Made by a program: the position numbers and the translations under genes
Shown here: one piece after another, positions 1 to 12,000 of the stretch
Numbering within the stretch: the first letter of the stretch is position 1
Layout of the letters: each line of letters opens with the position of its first letter
Assembly: GCA_031270395.1 (NCBI GenBank)
Contig: JAISXU010000081.1
Coordinates: 1 to 64,000, forward strand
DNA from: Oscillospiraceae bacterium
GTDB lineage: Bacteria > Bacillota > Clostridia > Oscillospirales > Oscillospiraceae
Direction of reading: 5' to 3'
DNA: 64,000 nt
Notes under the pieces: model-generated
Seen by the model: only the letters and a program-made list of their open reading frames with translations
Told to the model about the DNA's origin: nothing
Database searches by the model: none

Positions 1-1
1 G

Positions 2-3000
2 ATGAAAAGAACAGTAAAAGTACGAGCGAGGATATTGGCCCTGCTGCTGGCGGTAGTAATGGCGGCGAGTATGCTGCCGTTTGGCGCGCTGGCGGAGGAC
101 GACACGCTCCCGCAGCAGATGGAACCTGCGGAAGAGACGTCCGAGGGCGAGACGTCCGAGGGTGAGACATCCGAGGGTGAGACATCCGAGGGTGAGACGC
201 CCGAGGGTGAGACGTCCGAGGGCGAGACATCCGAGGGTGAGACGTCCGAGGGTGAGACATCCGAGGGCGAACCGTCTGAGGAACCATCCGAGGAGCCATC
301 GGAGGAACCGTCTGAGGAACCATCCGAGGAGCCATCGGAGGAACCGACGCCGGAGGAGGTGGAGGAATCCACCGGCTTGGGCGTCGCCGCGGGCGGGGCG
401 GGCGCCGCCCGGCTCTTACTATCGCCGCCGCCCTACATCCCGAATCCCGGGTATTTCTTCAACGGTATAACGACGAATGATCTGCGCGGCAGCAAGAACG
501 GCGTACCTCTGGCGTTGCTGGAGGTGTTTGACGACACAGGCGCGAAGGTCGGAGAGGGAACGATTACTGCTTTTATTCCCGGCTATTACACCGCGCCGTA
601 TGGCGCGAACACCGCAACGCTCACTATGAATGAAGACTATGTGATCGACGGCCAAATGGAGTATACGGTCTTACTGTCGGGTGTGATGAATAACCACACG
701 CTGTACTGGGACGCGGACGGCGACCCCTTTACGCCGGGTGGTGTGGAATGGACGGAGAATCCGGAATACGCCGCCTACGAGCTTACGATAACCGGAACGA
801 GCCTGACAAGTTTCGCGTCTAACGGGCTTGTCGTCAAATCCACGCTGAAGTCAGGCTCGAATACGGCCAAATCGGCGATCATCAATTATCAGGAATATCG
901 GCGCACGACGAACGCGGTGGAGTTGGGGAACGTCAGCACAGTGGTCTGCGTTTTCGAGAAAGGGACGCTCAAGGCCTTTACGGCGGACGGCCTTGTCGAC
1001 GACGACGAAAAGGAGAATGCGTATCTTACGTATACCGAGCCGCGCTGGCTGGACGCGAACAATTTTGTCTCACTAATGCTGACTGACGGATATGATTATC
1101 TTGTGGAGATCACTCCGTCCGGCGCACAGGGGCGGGTATATCTGAACAGCGGCGAATCAATAATCGCGCTCGGCACTCTGGGGATGGCGCAGATCAACAA
1201 TCCGGATAATGAGGACGGGCCGCGTACATACCAGTTCCAAATGGATCCCGCCGAGTTTTCCAAACAAGAGGCGTTTGGCGATATTCAATTTGCGCAGCAG
1301 GACGTGTCCTTTGATGTCGAAAAGAAGTACGCAAGCGGCGGAGGCGGCGTGGAAGTATACATCGGCGCCGTCCCGCTGTTCTCCAGCGGTTCCGCCAGCG
1401 GCATACCCAACGGCGAGGATACAAGAAAAACCGCGGCGTGGCGGAAGATGACCGGCGCGGGCGACGCGAATTTCATTCTGCCGCAGGAGGTAAAACTGCA
1501 CGACGGCAGTCGCGATTACTATAATTACCGTATTTATGAGTACTTCCCAGAGACGTATATGCCGGTGGACAACGAAGCCGGGCACTGGTTTACCGTGGCA
1601 AATCCCGGAGAGTTCTTTGCCACGTGGGGTTATCCTGACGGGCTTGTTGCTACGCTGCCCAATTATGTGCTGGCGTTCCGGGATCCTGGCGTCATACCAA
1701 GCGGCAGTTACAGCCTCGGTTCGACTACAGTCACTAACAGGGCCTTCAACCCGGAGGAGGATTTTTCGGCGACGGTCAATTCGTACGGCTCCGTATCGGC
1801 GCAGCAGGACACGCGCGCCGTAGCCAGTTGGACCGCGGAAAAGGCGGTCGTCGGGCTGCGCGGCGGAGATGGCAGCCCGTCCGGCGCAACTGATTCACTC
1901 ACCCTGGGCGCTCGCGGCGACGTGTTCGAGGCGGACTATACCGTCAAATTCACGCGGACGGACTCGCAGCAGGCGTCCGTGACGAGTCTGGAGCTGACGG
2001 ACGTCGGCGCGCAGATATCCTTTGATATCCGCGCCCAAACAACGCCCGGAAGCTATCTGAGCGGCACCATGACGCTGTACGCCGCCAACGCTGAAAACAA
2101 CGGTAAGCTAGGCGACGCGCTCTCCGTGTTCCGCGTTGATAACCTGCTGCTCGCCGGCGCCACGCCGTTTGGGGGCATCGCGTACATCGCCGTGCCGGGC
2201 GCGTTTACCGTGACGCCCTGGAACACTACGCAGAAGAATTTCGTTATCGAGGTTAATCTGAACATGGTGGTTCCGGGGTTTGCCGACGCCGGCGTGCTTG
2301 TGAGCGGACTTGTTCCATTTCAGGTCAACTACATACAAGTGAATGACCCCGATCCGAACCAAACGTATCACCAGTATGTGGTGAATTTTCAGGACATCGT
2401 GGCGCACAGCAACTATTTTGAGTTGACGGAGGTCAAGGATGTTTCCGTTGATGGAGCTGACCCGCAGTGTACCCCCGTCGTCACGGATGGCGCGGGCGGA
2501 GGCTTTTCCTTTGAGCTGTCGGACGCTACCACGGTTCCGCCCAGATACGCGTTTTATGCTACCGATATTAACAACCCGCCGAGAGACGTGATCGTCGGGT
2601 TCACGGCGGTATATAAGGACAAGACAAATCTGCGGGAATACATGACCGTAGACGACTATAAGGTGACAAATACCGCTCACGCGTATCCCTCCGGCGTAGC
2701 GAATTTCCCGTATACGCCGCCCGGCAACGGGGCGTATCACAACCTCACATCCGGAAACCCGGTGTTCGATACGGCGGAATTTACCGTGACTGTGCCCAAG
2801 TACTCGTATATTACCGTGAATAAGTTCCTTTGGAAGTCGCCCTACATGATTACGGAGACGCATCCTAAGAACATTCCAAGTCTGGGTAACGGCGGCGAGT
2901 TTGGTCTCAACGGCCAGCAGAACCCCGTATACGCGAAGAACGACGGTCAGTTCGGGGCCGAACCTTTCGTGACCGTCGAGCTGTGGCCCGACACCGGCTA

Positions 3001-6000
3001 CGACGAGGGTGATACCGCTCTCGCCTCGGCCACGACGCCATTGTGGGATTCCGTCACTCTGACGGACGGAGACAACATATTCGCCGTGTTCGACGACGAT
3101 TTCGGAGGGGAAGCCATACTGACCTACCGGCTCTACATCCCGTTTGGGACAAACACGGCAGCGCAATACTATCCCCCCCACACGTGGGAGGACGGCTCTT
3201 TTGTCGAGACGTGGTCGGACTGGGATGTGGAGGATGAGAATTATACCGGCGAATGGATACGCACGGACGGTAACGAGGGCGGCTGGCAAATAGACGAATA
3301 CGGCTGGTATAAAGAGATATCTCTGGAAAAAGGGGTGTATGGCGCCCATAATGAGAGCGCCTACGACTACCCGGAGAGCAAGATAAGGCTCGAAAAGGAT
3401 TGGGGCTTCACAATCCCCGGATCAAGTACGGGCAACCTCGACACAGGCACGGCGGAGGGCACCGCCGTAAAGGACAGCTATTTCGTCCTGTACCGCATTA
3501 CATTGACGGCGGGAGAGAAAGAAGCACTTGACAAACTGCCGGAGGGCACAGCTCCGCCCGCCGCCCTCAGGCAGAAGCTGAACAGCGAGGCGCATCCCAT
3601 CGCCATCATATCGGGCGATCAGGTGAACGGCCTGTCGAATGAATTCACCTTCTTTGAGCACCTCGACCCGAACCCCGATTGCGTCTATATCCTGCAAGAG
3701 CGCACGCTTATGGGCTACGGGCCTAACGACCCGTCACAGGTGACAAATCTGTGGTGGTACTACCGCCCCAACTCCCACTGGTACTGGCGCTCGTTGACGA
3801 AGCCGGGACAGGATATTGAGATCGAAAACAATAAGCTGACCACCGTGGAGATACAGAAGCAAGTGCTCGGCTACGATGGCACGGCTTACGATGCGCAGTG
3901 GAACGACGATAAGTTTACTTTCTACGTCTATGGCGCGCAAGCGCGCGTTATCAGCCCGGACGAGCCGGACTTCTATGAATATGAGGAAGAGCCGGGAGAA
4001 ATAACGCGTATAACCTTCAAAAAATCAAATGGCAAATTTGTCCTAACCCCCGAGGGATATTACATCGACGTCGCGACAGGCGAGGCGGCGGTGGATGAGA
4101 ACGGCAACAAGCTCCAGCCCCGCTTTACGGAGATTAAGGGTCTGCCGCCGGCGGTGAACGCTCTGGTTGAGGCATACAACAGTGAGCACTCGACTGGCCT
4201 TACCGTTCAGCAGGCTGTGGGCGCCGGAGCGCCGGAAGAGCTTAGAGAAGATATATGGAAAGTGCTGTCGAATTCAGCAAACGCCAACGCATACGCCATA
4301 AAATTCTCTATCAGGAACGGTTACTGGGGGTTCTATAATAACGGCGCTTTCCTCTCCGCGTGGGGCGGCGGCAGTGCGAGCATTGTGCTGCCGAACGATC
4401 TCATGAGGCTTGAGAATAAACCAGGTAAGATCGAATGGATACCAATCACGGGCGGTTCCTCTTGGACTACGACGCCGCTCGAATTCTCCTATGACCCGTG
4501 GGACTGCATAATAGTCGAGGCGCCCACGGATGAGTACAAGATAAACGGTCTGCCGGTTTATCAGCCGGAGCACACGATCAACTATGTCACAATGCAGTAC
4601 GACAGCTCCACGGCGACCGTCGTTTTCCGGAATAAGGTGCGCGAGGACAAGGAAGATTCGGATACCGGCGCGCAGCTCCGGATAGAAAAAACGGTGGACA
4701 ACACAGACGACTACCGCCCCGATCAGAAATATACCTTCACGGTGTACGAGGGAGAAACCGTCGACGACGGCGCTAAAATTACGCTGACGAGCGAGCAGGT
4801 CGACTTTATCTACAGCGCCACAGGCGGCCCCGCGGCCGGCGGCGACGGCACTGTGGACGGCGGCGTTATCAAGATGCAAAAGGACGTCACGGCCATTATT
4901 ACGGGGCTGACATTCGGGCAGAAGTACACCGTGGCGGAGAGCGTGCCGGGCGGTGTGACGGTCAAGGCACAGAAATACCTCGGCCTTGACAGGACTGCTG
5001 ACGATATATTCCCCGGTGAAACGGAAGACAAGCGCGAGGACGGCGATCTCGCCGACAAACACTTCGCGACGGTCGTCGCCTCGGTGTACGACGACGTCGC
5101 CAACGACGTGCCCACGGTGGGCTTCACCAATACGCGCGGCGCTTATACGCTGAACGTGGGCAAACTGGTCAAGGCGCCCGGCGTCGAACCGGCAAACGCC
5201 GTGTTCGTCCTTGAGGTGACGGGAAAATTCCAGGCGAACGGTTCAATAACCGGCGGCAAGATTACAAAGAGCGTCTACTTCACTCACGACGAAGACAGCG
5301 ATCTGCCGACCGCAATCAACAATCTGGATGATGTTAAGGATACCCCGCTCCTCCCCGGCAGGATTGCCGGAGGGTACTGGGGCACAGGCGTCAACGTGAG
5401 CACTTCGCTTGCCGGCGTCGTCTTCGGGGAGAAGTACACCGTAGCGGAAAAGGTGTACTACGGAGATGTTCTGCAGACCGCCGACTATTACGACGTCGCC
5501 ATGACAGTTGGCGCCGCCGGCGCGGCGGTTATGACGTGGGACGGGGCAGAATCGAGATACTCGAGTGATCAAAGCGACATTGAGCTTGACGGCAATATTG
5601 GCGTCCTTGTGACAAACAGCCGCGCGAAAACGGACAAAAGTTTGACCGTGAACAAGGTTTTCCCGGCCAATGTCTCCGGCAACGACACGGAGTTTGAGAT
5701 GGGGCTGGAGGTCGGCAATGGGACCGGCGTGTGGCTGCAAATGACGAAGCTGTCAAGCGACGACGATTTGGACGAATTAGGGCTGTCACATTTAGCTGAC
5801 GATATCAACGATTACGATACTCAGAACGTCTACGCGTGGAACGGAAGCACGGGTACGCGGGCCGGCGGCGTCGTCAAGGCCATCGGCGCGAACGGCAGCA
5901 TCACAGCCAAGCCCGCCGTCGTGTATGGACTCCCCGCGCATGTGGAGCTCAGTCTCGTCGAGGCTGACTACACGGGCTACCGGCCGCCTAAATACGCGGC

Positions 6001-9000
6001 TGCAAGCGTGGGCGACTGGGGAAGTCACACCAACGAGGACGATGGGTTCCTCAAAATCACTATGACGGACAGCGACAAGCAGGCTTACGTCTATAATGAG
6101 CCGGACGACGTCGAGCTGAAGATACGCAAGCTGGAGGAGAACGCCGGCGCCGACGTGTTTAAGGTCGAAGTGACGGGATTATTCTCCGGCGGCGGCACTA
6201 CGCCGAACACCGCCTACTTTGACAGAACGGGGACGGGGGACGATCATTACAAATTCAGCGGCGCGGGCGCCGATTGGGAAGATCCGGTAACCGACACCGT
6301 ATGGGTGATAGACGACGTCGTGGCGGGCAACGCCTACACGATCACGGAGTACGGCAATGGCGGCATCGCGTTTTCCACTTACACCGTTACCGTCGATATG
6401 GACGGCGGCGGGCTCGACACCACACCGGCGGACGGTATTCCCGAAAGCGACAGCAACGGCGTCTCCGCTTCCTTCACCGCGTCCGGCACAGCTGACGCGA
6501 ACAAAATCACGCTCACGAACACGCGCCGCACGTCGGATCTCACGGTAAATAAAACCGTCGTCGGACTGGCGCTGACGGAGCAGGTTTTCGTGATCGGGGT
6601 AAGCGGTAAATTTGTCGATATTTCAGACACGGGTCTGGGCGCCCTCACGGCGAACACCACAAAATACCTCTACTTTACGCAGGCCGGCGACGCGTTCGAG
6701 GCCGGCGATAAGCTGGGGGCGCTAGTGACGGCGCTGTGCACCGCCGCGAGCGACGGCGACGCGGGCGATAATCTGGTTTTCGGCGGCCAATGGGGCGGCG
6801 ACGGTGCAAGCCTTGCGGACGCTTTTGATTGTGCTCTTGTGCCGGGGTATACATACACCCTGACAGAGTACGGGTTCGAGTACAATGCCAGCGCGTGGTC
6901 GTCGATTACCATCGGATCGAGCGGCGCGTACACACTCGAAGCCGACGGCGCGACATTGGAAAGCGTTGACGACCACACCTATACTCTGACAGCCGGCGAC
7001 GGCAATGCCGCCGAGTTCACGAACACGTCCGGCGCGGACGGCACGATTACAGTCTCAAAAGTGCTTGTCAAAGGCACGGAGAACCCGACGGAAAGGCAAT
7101 TCCACTTCTATGTGACGCAGGACGGGAAGTATCTCACCTTTGCTGCCGACGGCGACTATACATATAAAGTCACGGGCGCGACGAGCGGCACTGAGGATCC
7201 GCCGGGCGCCGCGATTATTCCAATCACGTCGGAAAACTCCGTCACTCTGATGGGTCTGCCGGACACGACGTATGAGGTTACGGAATGTGCGTCGGACGGC
7301 ACGGATATCACGAACGCATACGCGGTGTCTTATGCGGCGGGCGACGACGGATTGGCTTGGGACAACGGAGCGACTGTCACGCTGGGCAGTGGCGATAGCG
7401 CGAAGTTCGTGAAAATCACCAACGACGGCGCGCATAACGACTATCTCTACGTGACCAAAACGGCGGATTCCGATCTGCTGCCGGGTGATATCGTGAAAAT
7501 CACCGTAACGGGACTCTTCAAGGACGATGCTGACGCCGGCTCGCAGATCTTCTACTTCGCGGAGTGCGATACGGGCGACGGCAGCGCGTTTTCAACCCCC
7601 GCGCCTTTAGGCAGCGACCTCCCCGTAGTCGGCGTGATCGTCGGCAACGAGTACACGGTGACGGAGACTATCGTTGGTAGCGCCGGTACGGAAAAGACCG
7701 GTTGGCTTGCAGCCAACTACACAGTGACGGCGACAGTAAAAACAGAGGACACTTACGCCGAACTGGGGGATGCGGAAGCACAGTCTCTCGCAGGGAACGG
7801 CAAGATAACCCCGCCTGTGGCGAAAAAAGCGACGCTCGTATCGTTCGAGAACGTGCCCAAAGATAACAGGACAATCAACCTCACAAAATCCGTTGACAGC
7901 TCAACGGGATATACGGGCACGGACGAGTTCTGGTTCCTCCTGTCCGTTGACTCGGCGGCGACGGATTACACCGCGGACGACATTGATAAGTATCTGCAAA
8001 TACGCCCCGAGCAGGGAACCTCCGGGATCACGTTCTCCGCAAACGCCAAAGCTCCCACTCCGGTAAAACCGGGCGGCAAGACGACCGGCATAGCGTTCAA
8101 GCTGCAAGCCGGACTGAGCGCGTCCATCGGCGGACTGACAAAGGGCGTACCCTACACGCTGGAGGAATTGGCGTTTGACAACGTCGATTACTACAACGAA
8201 GGTAATGCAAATACGCACATCGACAATATTTACAACGATGAGGGCGTCAAAACGGAGTTGGCGGGGTCGTCCCAGAACAGTATTGTCTGGAGCGCCGTGG
8301 CAGTGAATGAAGACAGGAAGGTCACGCCGGACGCCGACAAGAATTACGTCTACTTCAACAACGCGCGGTTTACAGACGGCGCTCTGACGATCGGCAAGAC
8401 CGTAAGCGGTCAGGACGACTACGCGGGCGTCGGCTATAAGCTCACCCTCGCAGCTCCCGCGGGCGCCAAGCTGGACGCAGCGATTACGGCAACTGTTTTG
8501 GACGCTGCGGTAACGGGCGAAAACCTTGTGAGTTGGGAATGGGTCGGCAGCAATCCGAATTATACGGGCGTCGCTCTGTGGATCGCGGACGATAAGACCG
8601 TGACTCTCAGCGGTTTGGAGCGCGGCATCCCGTATACCGTGACGGAGGACGGCGACTATACGCACTACGACACCACGGTTTCTGTCGGCGGCGGCGCGGC
8701 TGAGGGACTCTCCGCGACCGTCGAACCCAAAGCGACCGCGGACGCCGTAGCTTTTACGAACACGCGCAAGGCGGACGGCGTACTTACAGTTGAGAAGGAC
8801 GTCTCCAAGGGGTACGTCGCCACGCCCTTTACCTTCCGGCTGTACAGCAAGCTTGCGGATGACCTGACAGGCATCAAGCTGGACGGCGAGGACGTGACCG
8901 TCGAGTACGACGACGACTTGTCCAAATATTACGTGGAGTTCACCTTAGGCGACGCCGACGCCGTGGCCGGGACGCCCGGCAAGGCGGTGTTCACCGGCTT

Positions 9001-12000
9001 GCGGGTCGCGGCCGATACCACGTATAATGTGGCGGAGATTGCGGTCGACGGCTTGGTCGGCGTGCATGACGGAGACGAGCCATATAAGCTGCGCAGCGTG
9101 ACCGTGCAGGACGACGTTATGGATAACGCCGCCGGAGGAAACGAGGTAGGCGATCTGTTTGCAGTGAAGGGTTATCACGCCGAGGCGGATCGGGCTGACG
9201 GTTACGGCGACGGGGGCCGTATTCTGTTCACGAACGTATCGGGAGAGAACTTCGGCTTTACCGTAACAAAGACGGTCACGGCCGACACCTACGACGACGA
9301 CAGGGTTTTCACCTTCGAGCTGCGGGGCGACATGAAGTCTCTGGATAGCGTCAGGGTAACCGTGAGCGAAGACAGCGAAGACGACGTCACGTATTCCGGC
9401 AAGGTGAAGAGCGACGGCACTTTTGATAGCGCCGGGACGCTGAAAGACTTCCTAACGAGGAAATCCGGCAACGTTTACGAGTTCAAGTTGAAAAACGGTC
9501 AGTCCGCCACTTTCGCCGGACTGTATAATGGCGCCGCCTATGCCGTGGCGGAGCCGCCCAACGCGCCGGGTAACGCCAATTACCACATCGCCGGCATCGT
9601 TAGCGACAAAGAGGGAGTGCTGACGCCCGTCGCCGGCGCGGTGGCGGTGAGCGATCCCGACGAGAGCATCACGTTTACTAACGAGCGCGATTATGCCGAG
9701 CTGCAGCTTACGAAGGCGGTTGACGGCGCCTACGGCAAGTCGGCGTGGTTCAAGTTTACGGTGTCCGGGCTCTTCCTGACGAGCGATACGGAAAGCGCGG
9801 CGCTCACGAAAAATGTATACTTCACGGCGGACGGCGCAGCGCCGGACGACGCCGGGTACGACGCCGAGACCGATCTCTACGAGAAGATCGGCGAGCCACT
9901 GACGCCGCTGCCCGGAGTGATCGCGGGAGAGTCTTATACGGTTACCGAGACGGCCGCGAGCGACGGTGAGGCGCTGAGCAACTTCACCCTCACCGCCGCG
10001 TCCACCACGGGCGGCTACACAGACGTCACCGGCGGCGGCGACTATAGCTGCACCGTTACCGTGAAAGCGTCCGCCGAAGCCGAGAGCGATGAGCCGACGG
10101 TAAACTCCGTGACCTTCACGAATACTCGCGCGACTAATGGAAGCGTTACCGTGTCAAAGAAGATAATCGGGTATTACCCGTCGTCGCCCGCAAACGCGGC
10201 GGAGGAGTTCGAGTTCACGCTGACCGGAGATCTGCCCGGCAACTTCAGCGCCGCGAGCTTTGCGGGTGCATTTGGAGTGTTCGACGTGAAGGATGTCGCG
10301 TTCGGAGAGACGGACGGTGAGAGCGACAGCGTGACGTTTACCCTGAAGGGCAACTCGACCGTCACGATCAACGGTCTGTTTACGGGCGTCGATTACACTG
10401 TCACGGAGAGCGGAAAGCGAAGCGACGACTTCATCCTCAGAGGACGCGTGTACGAGGCGCTCGCGGAGGCCGACGCGGAAGAAGCGGAGGCGGGCGACGA
10501 GGCGACGCTGAACGGCGGCGGCGGAGCAGATAACACGGCTGTGACCTTCTTCAACGAGCGCCGTACGGACGGACGCATCACCGTCTCCAAGACAGTGGAC
10601 GGCGCGATAGACGAGAATGAGCAGTTCGCGTTCTACGTGACGACGGACCCTGCCGGCGTACAGGGCGCGTTCGCGAATGCGTACGTGACGCGCTACTTCA
10701 GCAACGGCACATCTCAAACGGATTCCTTGATGTACCACAAGCCCGACAACCCGGTGCTGCTCAAGGACGGCGAGTGGGCGGAGTTCACGGGTCTGCTCGC
10801 GGGCGTGACATACGTAGTCAGGGAAGACCCCAAGTCCACTATCTACGCCAAGATCTATACGGCGTGGGTTTCAATAGACGGCGGCGCGATCGCTGTTCAG
10901 CCCCCGGCGGACGGGGCGTTCTCCGGAGGCGTGCGCGTCACGCCCGCGTCGGCGGCGGTATACCCCGCTTCGCCGCGCCACGTGGACTACGTAAACGATC
11001 AGAGTCTCGGGGAGATAATCATCGGCAAACGGGCGGACGCGAACGTCACGGTATTTGACGCAGGCCACCCCTTTACCTTCAAGATCACCGGGCCGGCGGG
11101 TCTGGAACCGTCAGTATCAAGGTCGACCAACTATACGGAGGTTGACGATTATAACTGGAACAAACTGGATACGACGTGGAGCGAGCTCACCGCCGGCACG
11201 GATTACGCTTACTCCTATGACCAGCAGACCTTTACAATTGTGATCGATCTGGCGAAGGGGGAGACTGTCAGAATAGGCGACCTCACGCCAACCTATCTCT
11301 ACACCGTAACCGACGTGACGGAGTACGGCAAAACCGGCGCTTACAGATGGGAGCAGTTTGTCGGCTCGGCCTTAAAGGACGGGGGCAACGATCTCGATCG
11401 CGATGTGTCCGACACGACATATCCCGACGGTAACGGCGTTGCGCTTACGGCGCGGCTCGACAGCAGCCTTGACGAAGTCGTCTACAAGCATTTCTTCTAC
11501 AGCGAGGAGATCATAGACAAGGATCTTGTAGTCACAAAGACGGTACGCGGCTCGCTGACCGACAGAATCAAGTTGGCGCTGGGTCAGGAGGACATCGACG
11601 ACGCGGATATCACATACACGTTCCACGTGCGCGGCGCGGACGACAATTACCTGAAGTTCGCAGCTGAAGGATCAAAGTGGGCGTATCAGGACGGAGGGGA
11701 TGCGCCAGAGCTGCCGGGCGACAGCAGCGGCTACGCGTTTACCATTAAGGCGGACGAAGCTCTGACCTTTACCGGACTGTTCGGCAGAGAAGTATGGATT
11801 GACGAGGCTTTGCCGCCGCACACTTTCCGTCAGCAGACGACTTATACACACGCGGAGGAGCAGTCGGGCGGCGATACCATTTTGGTCGGGAAGCGCGGCA
11901 ACGCGGCGGCGCTGCTCAACGAAGCGTATACGACGCTTGTCATTGACATGGGACTCTGGGGGAAAGCGGGCGTCGCTATACAGCAGCAGACGCTTACGGC

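Noticed and set aside
2108..3349. Long minus-strand reading frame inside the giant gene
   Set aside because: It is a GC-driven shadow of the plus-strand gene: no ribosome site, no domain, and biased toward Arg, Val and His.
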